Below are positions 1-5,007 of a stretch of 5,007 nt of DNA, piece after piece. Within the stretch, counting starts at the first letter, position 1. Every line of letters starts with the position of its first letter. The notes beneath the pieces are model-generated. The model searched no databases. It saw only the letters and a program-made list of their open reading frames with translations, and was not told the origin of the DNA. Origin of the DNA: an uncultured Lachnospiraceae bacterium (GTDB taxonomy: Bacteria > Bacillota > Clostridia > Lachnospirales > Lachnospiraceae); contig CAMZDH010000063.1 of assembly GCA_947305345.1 (NCBI GenBank), forward strand, positions 1 to 5,007, written 5' to 3'. Both the position numbers and the translations under genes were made by a program.

Positions 1-1
1 A

Positions 2-94
2 ATGACCCTCGCATTCAATGAGCACCGGAAACCGGTCTATGATCTTCAGTATCTTGAGAGAGCGCAGAAACGGATCAAGGAATCGCGTGAATAA
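2..94 (+). CDS. C-terminal end of an unrecognised upstream gene (partial)
   Basis: The frame is open from the window edge to a TAA at 92-94 and gives 30 residues rich in charged side chains, ending in KRIKESRE. The ATG at base 2 is probably an internal methionine, because no ribosome binding site can be seen before it. The reading is supported by position: it ends about 80 bases before a strong + strand intrinsic terminator, where the last gene of a transcription unit should stop. The segment looks like a soluble, helical C-terminus with no membrane span or cysteine motif. I do not recognise the family and assign no function. It could also be a chance open frame, since the other two + frames close within the first bases or lack support. 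Confidence 0.5.
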   Translation: MTLAFNEHRKPVYDLQYLERAQKRIKESRE

Positions 95-105
95 AATGCG
101 CCGGC

Positions 106-162
106 ATCATTGTTGAGCAGCAGGGATCTCACACGGGATCCTTTCCTGCCTCGTTGAATGAT
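106..162 (+). other. imperfect nested hairpin in the 3' untranslated region
   Basis: An outer 6-bp pairing (ATCATT 106-111 with AATGAT 157-162) encloses an inner stem. The inner stem pairs GCAG 120-123 with CTGC 146-149 and GGATC 124-128 with GATCC 137-141, leaving a 4-base bulge at 142-145 and an 8-base loop. It lies between the upstream stop codon and the terminator at 173-209, so it would sit in the 3' end of that transcript. It may stabilise the message or be incidental. No known riboswitch or T-box consensus was recognised in it. Confidence 0.3.
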
Positions 163-172
163 CACAGGCATG

Positions 173-209
173 AGAGCCGCCACAGGATGTTGTGGCGGCT
201 CTTTTGTTT
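173..209 (+). terminator. intrinsic terminator of the upstream gene
   Basis: A perfect 12-bp stem (AGAGCCGCCACA 173-184 with TGTGGCGGCTCT 191-202) closes a 6-base loop and runs into TTTT-G-TTT. The T tract is present only on the + strand side, so it terminates transcription coming from the left. It separates the upstream gene from the EF-G-like gene and implies that the latter has its own promoter after base 210. Confidence 0.9.
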
Positions 210-263
210 GCAATTTCAAGGCTGGTGATCCTGCATTTCCACCGGGAAACCAGAGAAAAATCG

Positions 264-292
264 TTGCATTCAACGCGTTTCTATGATATTCT
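264..292 (+). promoter_or_regulatory. candidate sigma-A promoter of the EF-G-like gene
   Basis: TTGCAT (264-269) and TATTCT (287-292) are separated by 17 bases. They match the -35 and -10 consensus at 3/6 and 4/6 positions, so the call is weak. A promoter is expected here because a terminator ends at 209 and a strong gene begins at 357, and the tract 256-300 is clearly more AT-rich than its surroundings. Other registers in the same stretch, such as TATGAT at 282-287 or TAATAT at 292-297, cannot be excluded. Transcription would start near base 299. Confidence 0.35.
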
Positions 293-299
293 AATATCA
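284..299 (+). promoter_or_regulatory. candidate operator: 7+2+7 inverted repeat over the -10 region
   Basis: TGATATT (284-290) and AATATCA (293-299) are exact inverted repeats around a 2-base centre. They cover the candidate -10 element and the expected transcription start. A further copy of GATATT lies at 306-311, exactly 21 bases (about two helical turns) after the copy at 285-290, which would place it on the same DNA face. This arrangement suits a dimeric repressor, but no regulator gene is visible here. Short AT-rich palindromes also arise by chance. Confidence 0.35.
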
Positions 300-345
300 G
301 TATGGGATATTGTGAGCGTACACGCGCACCCCAAGAAGAGAAAGC

Positions 346-350
346 GAGGA
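346..350 (+). promoter_or_regulatory. ribosome binding site that fixes the EF-G-like start
   Basis: GAGGA lies 6 bases before the ATG at 357. It decides the start against two in-frame upstream choices. The ATG at 192 lies inside the terminator hairpin, and the GTG at 312 has no comparable purine-rich site before it. Confidence 0.75.
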
Positions 351-356
351 AGTTCG

Positions 357-2435
357 ATGAACAGTTACAAGACAGAAGACATCCGCAACGTCGTGCTTTT
401 GGGACATGGCAGCTGTGGCAAGACCACGCTGACGGAAGCCATCGCGCTGCTCGGCGGCCTCGTGTCCCGCATGGGCACCGTGACCGGCGGCAACACGATC
501 AGCGACTTCGATAAGGAAGAGCAGAAGCGCGGATTTTCATTATCGGCGACGGTCCTGCCCGTCGAGTGGAACCAGAAGAAGATCAACATCATCGACACGC
601 CCGGCCATAGCGATTTCGGCGGTGAGGCGGAAGAAGGCGTTTCCGCAGCGGATGCCGCGGTCATCGTCGTATCCGGCAAGGACGGCGTCCAGACCGGTAC
701 GATCAAGGCCTGGGAGCTGTGCGAGAAATATAACCTCCCGCGGTTCATTTTCGTGACGGACATGGACCTCGCGGAAGCGAACTACGGCAAGGTCGTCGCC
801 GCGCTGAAGGAAAAATTCGGTCAGAAGATCGCGCCGGTCTGCGTGCCGATCCGCGAAGGCGAAAAGCTCGTCGGCTACGTCAACGTCGTCAAGGGCAAGG
901 CTTACCGTTACCTCGAAGCCGGCAAACGTCAGGACATCGATGTCCCGGCGGACGTGAAGGACGCGCTGGAGGAAGCGCACGGCGAATTGATGGAAGCCGT
1001 TGCGGAGACCTCCGAAGAGTTCATGGAGCGTTATTTTGAGGGTGAAGAGTTCACCGAGGAAGAGATCCTCGGCGCGCTGCATGACAACGTCGCGAGCGCG
1101 GACCTCGCACCGGTCTACATGGGCTGCGGTGCGACGGCACACGGCGTCTTCATGCTGCTGAACGACATTGCATCCCTCGCGCCGTCACCGGCGAAGGCCG
1201 GCTGCAAGGGCGTTCTGGACGACGGCGGCGAATTCGCAGCGGATTACGATCCCGCGAAGCCGAAGACCTTCTACGTCTGGAAGACGATCGTCGACCCGTT
1301 CATCGGCAAGTATTCGCTGATCAAGGTGAAATCCGGCGTGTTAAAGACGGACGACTCTCTGGTCAACCGCAGGACGAACAATGAAGAGCGGATCGGCAAG
1401 CTTTACCTCATGCAGGGCAACAAGCCGATCGAAGTTCCGGAGCTTCAGGCGGGCGATCTCGGCGCGTTAGCGAAGTTAGACGACGCGAAGACCGGCGACA
1501 CCTATGCGCAGAAGGGCACGGCCGTGACCTATCCGGTTCCGGAATTCACGAAGCCTTACACCTATATGCGTTATGCCTGCACGGTCAAGGGCGAAGACGA
1601 CAAGGCGAGCGCAGCGCTGTCGAAGCTGATGGCGGAAGACGTCACCTTAAAGGTTGTCAACGATTCCGCAAACGGCCAGCAGCTCGTATACGCCGTCGGC
1701 GATCAGGCACTGGAGATCGTCAAGAGCAAGCTCCTCGGCCGCTACAAGGTCTCGATCGAACTCTCCGAGCCGCGCGTCGCGTTCAAGGAGACGATCACGA
1801 AGACCTCCGACGTGCAGGGCAAGCATAAGAAGCAGTCCGGCGGCCACGGCCAGTACGGCGACGTCCGCATGCGCTTCTCGAATTCGGGCGACAACGAGAC
1901 CCCGTATGTCTTTGAAGAAGAAGTCGTCGGCGGCTCCGTCCCGAAGAACTACTTCCCGGCCGTTGAAAAGGGCATCCAGGAATCTGTCCTGAAGGGCCCG
2001 CTGGCCGGCTACCCGGTCGTTGGCGTCAAGGCCGTTCTGTACGACGGTTCCTACCATCCGGTCGACTCCTCCGAAGCCGCATTCAAGATGGCGACGTTCC
2101 TTGCCTTTAAGGATGGCTTCATGAAGGCCGGTCCGGTGCTTCTGGAGCCGATCATGAACGTCAAGGTCACGGTCCCGAACGACTACACCGGCGACGTCAT
2201 GGGCGATCTCAACAAGCGCCGCGGCCGTGTGCTCGGCATGAATCCGCTGCCCGGCGGTAAGCAGACCGTCGAAGCGGAAGTGCCGGAAATGGAACTCTTC
2301 GGTTATTGCACGGTGCTCCGTTCGATGACCGGCGGCATCGGCACCTACGAAGTGAACTTCGATCACTACGAGCAGGCGCCGCGCGACATTCAGGAGAAGG
2401 AAGTCGCGAAGAAGGCTGCGGAAGAAAAAGAATGA
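357..2435 (+). CDS. EF-G-like translational GTPase (EF-G paralogue, 692 aa)
   Basis: This is a five-domain protein of the EF-G family, which moves tRNA and mRNA through the ribosome at the cost of GTP. It is probably not the canonical fusA product but the second EF-G-like clade common in Clostridia.

The G domain (about 1-270) has P-loop GHGSCGKT (16-23), where canonical EF-G has AHIDAGKT. It has RGFS (58-61) where EF-G has RGIT, and an intact DTPGH (80-84) with the catalytic histidine H84. The guanine-recognition motif reads TDMD (134-137) rather than NKMD, and the G5 region reads GCGA (256-259) rather than GSA.

Domain II (about 302-385), domain III (about 395-470), domain IV (about 471-592) and domain V (to about 675) look normal. 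They include QSGGHGQYG and the tip motif YHPVDSSE (566-573, H567). The C-terminal tail is highly charged.

The start at 357 is set by the GAGGA site and by where homology begins. Lysine is mostly AAG, in keeping with good expression. It is flanked by terminators on both sides. A tetracycline-protection protein is less likely. The family is near certain; its exact cellular role is not known from sequence. Confidence 0.93.
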   Translation: MNSYKTEDIRNVVLLGHGSCGKTTLTEAIALLGGLVSRMGTVTGGNTISDFDKEEQKRGFSLSATVLPVEWNQKKINIIDTPGHSDFGGEAEEGVSAADAAVIVVSGKDGVQTGTIKAWELCEKYNLPRFIFVTDMDLAEANYGKVVAALKEKFGQKIAPVCVPIREGEKLVGYVNVVKGKAYRYLEAGKRQDIDVPADVKDALEEAHGELMEAVAETSEEFMERYFEGEEFTEEEILGALHDNVASADLAPVYMGCGATAHGVFMLLNDIASLAPSPAKAGCKGVLDDGGEFAADYDPAKPKTFYVWKTIVDPFIGKYSLIKVKSGVLKTDDSLVNRRTNNEERIGKLYLMQGNKPIEVPELQAGDLGALAKLDDAKTGDTYAQKGTAVTYPVPEFTKPYTYMRYACTVKGEDDKASAALSKLMAEDVTLKVVNDSANGQQLVYAVGDQALEIVKSKLLGRYKVSIELSEPRVAFKETITKTSDVQGKHKKQSGGHGQYGDVRMRFSNSGDNETPYVFEEEVVGGSVPKNYFPAVEKGIQESVLKGPLAGYPVVGVKAVLYDGSYHPVDSSEAAFKMATFLAFKDGFMKAGPVLLEPIMNVKVTVPNDYTGDVMGDLNKRRGRVLGMNPLPGGKQTVEAEVPEMELFGYCTVLRSMTGGIGTYEVNFDHYEQAPRDIQEKEVAKKAAEEKE

Positions 2436-2451
2436 CCGGAAACGGCTTTTC

Positions 2452-2483
2452 GGGAGGGACCCGTTCGGGTCCCTCCCTTTTTT
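2452..2483 (+). terminator. intrinsic terminator of the EF-G-like gene
   Basis: A perfect 11-bp stem (GGGAGGGACCC 2452-2462 with GGGTCCCTCCC 2467-2477) closes the tetraloop GTTC and is followed directly by six T residues. It begins 16 bases after the EF-G-like stop codon. It should strongly separate the EF-G-like gene from the glucokinase unit. Confidence 0.95.
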
Positions 2484-2527
2484 AGTGGCCTCCCCTTAGG
2501 CGATCGGCCGTATCGTGGAAAAAATGG

Positions 2528-2555
2528 TTTCAACTTCTGGAAAATGTGCTATACT
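2528..2555 (+). promoter_or_regulatory. extended -10 promoter of the glucokinase unit
   Basis: TATACT (2550-2555, 5/6 match) is preceded by TGC, giving the extended -10 form TGnTATACT. A poor -35 (TTTCAA 2528-2533) lies 16 bases upstream, and an extended -10 often compensates for that. The tract 2516-2580 is AT-rich in a GC-rich window and lies just after a terminator and before a strong ribosome binding site. I saw no catabolite-responsive element or clear operator here. Confidence 0.6.
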
Positions 2556-2580
2556 AATAATTTATAAGAATTCAATTCAG

Positions 2581-2588
2581 AAAGGGGG
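2581..2588 (+). promoter_or_regulatory. ribosome binding site that fixes the glucokinase start
   Basis: AAAGGGGG ends 7 bases before the ATG at 2596. It rules out the in-frame ATG codons at 2515 and 2524, which lie upstream of or within the promoter region and have no such site. Confidence 0.85.
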
Positions 2589-2595
2589 CGGATCC

Positions 2596-3543
2596 ATGCC
2601 GGAATACGTAGCAGGCGTTGACGTCGGCGGCACGACGGTCAAGATCGGGCTTTTTCCACGCGGCGAAAAGCCGCTGAAGCTTTGGGAGATCCCGACGCCG
2701 AGAGGGTACGCCCTTTTTCCGGCGGTCTGGGCGTCGATTGAAAAGACGCTGAAAACGCTGGATATTCCGAAAGAGGACCTGAAAGCGATCGGCATGGGGC
2801 TGCCCGGACCGGTCACGGACGACGGATTCATGCCGGCCGGCTGCATCAATTCATGGCTTCAGCCCTGCAACGCGGTAGCCTGCATGGAGCGAGAGAGCGG
2901 GATCTTATGCGCTGCCGGAAACGACGCCAACGCTGCGGCTCTTGGTGAAATGCGGCACGGCGCGGCGCGGGGCCATGAAAATGTCGTGCTCCTGACGCTC
3001 GGCACGGGCGTCGGCAGCGGGATCATTGTCGGCGGCAAGCTGCTCGCGGGTTCGCACGGATGCGCGGGCGAGGTCGGTCACTTCGTCGTGAATCCCGGGG
3101 AGACCGAGGCCTGCAACTGTGGAAACCGCGGATGTCTCGAACAGTATGCTTCCGCGACCGGAATCGTCCGGAGCGCGAAGCGCTTCCTCGCGCAGGAGGA
3201 CCGCGCTTCCGTTCTGCGGGGAAAAGAAGAGATGCTGACCGCGAAGGACGTCGCGGACGCCGCGAAAGCGGGCGACGGGATCGCGATGGAAGCGATGGAA
3301 GTCTTTGGAAAAATGCTGGGGCTTGCGGTCGCGCACCTCATGCTGACCACGGATCCTGAGATCATTGTTCTCGGAGGCGGCGTCTCGAAGGCAGGGACGT
3401 TCATCATCGATCTGGTGGAAAAATACAGTACGGCATATACGCACATCGCGAAGGAACGGGCGAAGATCGTTCTTGCGGCGCTCGGCAACGACGCCGGCGC
3501 GTACGGGGCGGCAGCGCTCGCGGAGCAGAAACTCGAAACATGA
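2596..3543 (+). CDS. glcK: ROK-family glucokinase (315 aa)
   Basis: This enzyme probably phosphorylates glucose at C6 with ATP in the cytoplasm, feeding sugar that enters without a phosphotransferase system, or is released from oligosaccharides, into glycolysis.

The N-terminal phosphate-binding motif is D9-x-GGT (9-13). The catalytic base is D110 in GNDANAA, and a second phosphate loop GTGVGSG starts at 136. Sugar-contact residues E159 and H162 lie in EVGH, with E182 in CLEQYAS. The ROK zinc site is complete: H162, C173, C175 and C180 in the pattern H-x10-C-x-C-G-x2-G-C-x-E. LGGGV (259-263) fits the adenosine-binding end.

The length is normal for Firmicutes glucokinases, and there is no N-terminal helix-turn-helix, so it is a kinase rather than a NagC/Mlc-type repressor. 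The segment before the catalytic Asp (about residues 82-107) looks diverged from the usual NLGW-type block. Glucose is therefore the best guess, and another hexose or amino sugar is possible. It is the first gene of a unit with the ABC exporter, overlapping it by 4 bases. Confidence 0.88.
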   Translation: MPEYVAGVDVGGTTVKIGLFPRGEKPLKLWEIPTPRGYALFPAVWASIEKTLKTLDIPKEDLKAIGMGLPGPVTDDGFMPAGCINSWLQPCNAVACMERESGILCAAGNDANAAALGEMRHGAARGHENVVLLTLGTGVGSGIIVGGKLLAGSHGCAGEVGHFVVNPGETEACNCGNRGCLEQYASATGIVRSAKRFLAQEDRASVLRGKEEMLTAKDVADAAKAGDGIAMEAMEVFGKMLGLAVAHLMLTTDPEIIVLGGGVSKAGTFIIDLVEKYSTAYTHIAKERAKIVLAALGNDAGAYGAAALAEQKLET

Positions 3544-5007
3544 AACAGGATACGCTGAAAAGAATCATCCGCGAGATGAAGCCCTATGGATTCCGCATCG
3601 GGCTCAGTCTCCTTTTGACGGTCATCAGTGTGGTGTCCTCGCTTTTTGTCCCGGTGCTGATCGGCCGCGCGGTGGACTGTTTCCCGGAAAACCCCGGCGG
3701 CACGGAGGACATTCTAATGAAGCTCCTGCCGATCCTTGGCGAGATGGCGGGCGTGATCGTGATCAGCGGGATCTGCCTTTGGTTTACGACGGTCCTCAAC
3801 CAGGGCACCGTCTACCGCGTCGCACAGAGCCTCCGGAACCGGATGTTCACGCATCTTCATGAACTGCCGCTCTCAGCGCTCGACCGCCGGCCGTCCGGCG
3901 ACCTCGTGAGCCGCATGGTCGCGGACGTTGACCAGGTGACTGACGGGCTCCTTATGGGCTTTTCACAACTGTTCAACGGCGTGCTTTCGATCGTTGTCAC
4001 CTTCATTTTCATGTTGCTTGAAAACGTCTGGATCACGCTTGCGATCGCGGTCGCGACGCCGCTTTCGCTCGTCGTGACCCGGTTCATCGCAAAGAAATCG
4101 CATAAATATTTTGAAGCACAGGCGAAGAGCCGCGGGGCGGAGACCGCCTTCATCAACGAGATCCTTCCGAACGAGAAGACGGTCAAGACCTACGGGCAGG
4201 AGGACGAGTCGGTCGCGAAGTTCGCGGCACTCGACGAGACGCTCCGGAAGCATTCGCTGAAAGCGGTCTTTTATTCGTCGCTCGTGAATCCGACGACGCG
4301 GTTCCTCAACGCGCTGATCTACGCGCTCGGCGGCATGCTCGGCGCGCTCACCGTGATCTCGACCGGCGGCGCGTTTTCGGTCGGCAGCCTCGCCTGTTTC
4401 TTAGCGTTCGCGGCGCAGTACGCGAAGCCGTTCAACGAGATCTCCGGCGTCGTCACAGAACTGCAGAATGCGATCGTCTCGGCGGCAAGGATCTTTGAGA
4501 TCATGGATCTTCCGGGAGAGGAGGATCCACAGCGGAGCGCATCCGCTGACATTCCTGTCCGGGGCGAAGTCGTATTCGACGACGTTTCATTCTCGTATGT
4601 TCCGGAAAAACCGCTGATCCGGCATTTTTCCTTAAAGGTCGAGCCCGGCCAGCACATCGCGATCGTCGGGCGGACGGGCTGCGGCAAAACGACGCTGATC
4701 AATCTGCTCATGGGCTTTTATCCCGTGAACAGCGGAGAGATCCGGATCGACGGACAGCCGACGGATCAAATGTCCCGCGAAGAGCTTCGCGAAAAATTCG
4801 GGATGGTATTACAGGAGACCTGGCTGATGGCCGGGACCGTTTCGGACAACATCCGGATCGGGAAACCCGACGCGACGGAAGAAGAGGTCCGGGAAGCCGC
4901 GAAGCGCGCGCATGCGGACGGCTTCATCCGCCGGATGGAGCACGGTTACGACACGGTCCTTCAGGAGAACGGCGGCGCCCTCTCCGAAGGGCAGAAGCAG
5001 CTCCTTT
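3540..5007 (+). CDS. ABC exporter half-transporter, membrane domain fused to ATPase (partial, runs off the window)
   Basis: The first 489 codons of a multidrug/lipid-type ABC exporter half-transporter (MdlB/MsbA-like architecture) are visible. The membrane domain has about six spans, near residues 18-41, 62-86, 141-160, 163-183, 255-275 and 281-295. The ATPase begins near 342, with A-loop tyrosine Y353, Walker A GRTGCGKT (377-384), Q-loop glutamine Q425 and an ABC signature LSEGQ (481-485). The canonical signature is LSGGQ. Walker B, the catalytic glutamate, D-loop and H-loop lie past the edge.

The ATG at 3540 overlaps the glucokinase TGA as ATGA. The nearest purine-rich site (GGAG 3522-3525) is too far upstream to be good, so translation probably depends on ribosomes finishing the kinase.

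Such proteins act as dimers in the cytoplasmic membrane. The altered signature suggests a heterodimer whose partner may be encoded just downstream. The substrate (drug, lipid or peptide) cannot be told. No peptidase domain precedes the spans, so it is not a bacteriocin-processing type. Confidence 0.92.
   Translation, partial: MKQDTLKRIIREMKPYGFRIGLSLLLTVISVVSSLFVPVLIGRAVDCFPENPGGTEDILMKLLPILGEMAGVIVISGICLWFTTVLNQGTVYRVAQSLRNRMFTHLHELPLSALDRRPSGDLVSRMVADVDQVTDGLLMGFSQLFNGVLSIVVTFIFMLLENVWITLAIAVATPLSLVVTRFIAKKSHKYFEAQAKSRGAETAFINEILPNEKTVKTYGQEDESVAKFAALDETLRKHSLKAVFYSSLVNPTTRFLNALIYALGGMLGALTVISTGGAFSVGSLACFLAFAAQYAKPFNEISGVVTELQNAIVSAARIFEIMDLPGEEDPQRSASADIPVRGEVVFDDVSFSYVPEKPLIRHFSLKVEPGQHIAIVGRTGCGKTTLINLLMGFYPVNSGEIRIDGQPTDQMSREELREKFGMVLQETWLMAGTVSDNIRIGKPDATEEEVREAAKRAHADGFIRRMEHGYDTVLQENGGALSEGQKQLL

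Noticed and set aside
192..356. An N-terminal extension of the EF-G-like protein, with a basic PKKRKR stretch resembling a nuclear localisation signal.
   Set aside because: The upstream ATG lies in the terminator stem and the extension spans the promoter region. A good ribosome binding site and the start of EF-G homology both point to the ATG at 357, so the basic stretch is untranslated leader.
302..514. A 70-codon + strand open frame starting in the leader and overlapping the EF-G-like start.
   Set aside because: It has no ribosome binding site, overlaps the real gene in another frame, and has the Arg-rich composition typical of a shadow frame.
540..1142. A 200-codon minus strand open frame opposite the EF-G-like gene.
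   Set aside because: Long antisense frames are expected opposite GC-rich genes with strong third-position bias. It shows no recognisable motif and no convincing start site.
1647..2366. A 239-codon minus strand open frame opposite the C-terminal half of the EF-G-like gene.
   Set aside because: It is rich in His, Arg, Asp and Val in the pattern of a reversed conserved gene. The sense strand encodes well-conserved EF-G domains IV and V here.
357..2435. A tetracycline ribosomal protection protein (TetM/TetW type).
   Set aside because: Those proteins have an AHVDAGKTT-type P-loop and an NKID-type G4. The domain IV tip YHPVDSSE and the domain V sequence here are of EF-G type.
2501..2515. A short inverted repeat (CGAT with ATCG) between the terminator and the glucokinase promoter.
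   Set aside because: Only 4 outer base pairs match and the centre mismatches, which is no better than chance.
2905..3444. Overlapping minus strand frames opposite the glucokinase.
   Set aside because: The sense frame has a complete set of ROK motifs. The antisense translations show no family features.
2596..3543. A ROK-family transcriptional repressor (NagC/Mlc/XylR type).
   Set aside because: There is no N-terminal helix-turn-helix. The protein starts directly with the ATP-binding DVGGT motif and keeps the catalytic Asp.

Overview
The window looks like chromosomal DNA from a GC-rich member of the Clostridia, probably Lachnospiraceae or a close relative. This is inferred from three things: the EF-G-like GTPase clade with its GHGSCGKT P-loop, the Zn-type ROK glucokinase of Firmicutes style, and strong purine-rich Shine-Dalgarno sites with AT-rich promoters between GC-rich genes. 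No database search was possible, so the taxonomy is tentative. All supported genes lie on the + strand. I see no mobile element, tRNA, rRNA, CRISPR array or phage gene.

Layout. Bases 2-94 are the last 30 codons of an unrecognised upstream gene. Its 3' region (95-210) holds an imperfect nested hairpin (106-162) and then a strong intrinsic terminator (173-209). Bases 210-356 carry a weak candidate promoter overlapped by a 7+2+7 inverted repeat. They lead into a 692-codon EF-G-like translational GTPase (357-2435), which ends at its own intrinsic terminator (2452-2483). The GTPase therefore appears to be a monocistronic unit.

A second unit starts at an extended -10 promoter (about 2528-2555). 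It encodes a ROK-family glucokinase (2596-3543), then a half-size ABC exporter with a fused membrane domain and ATPase (3540 to beyond the window end). The exporter start overlaps the kinase stop as ATGA, so the two are probably co-transcribed and translationally coupled.

The kinase would phosphorylate cytoplasmic glucose for glycolysis. The exporter's substrate is unknown, and it probably needs a second half-transporter encoded downstream. Nothing in the sequence shows a biochemical link between the two, and nothing links either to the EF-G-like protein.

The content is mostly ordinary housekeeping and transport. The points most worth a second look are the altered guanine-recognition motif of the EF-G-like GTPase (TDMD where NKMD is expected), the palindrome over its candidate promoter, and the LSEGQ signature of the ABC subunit.
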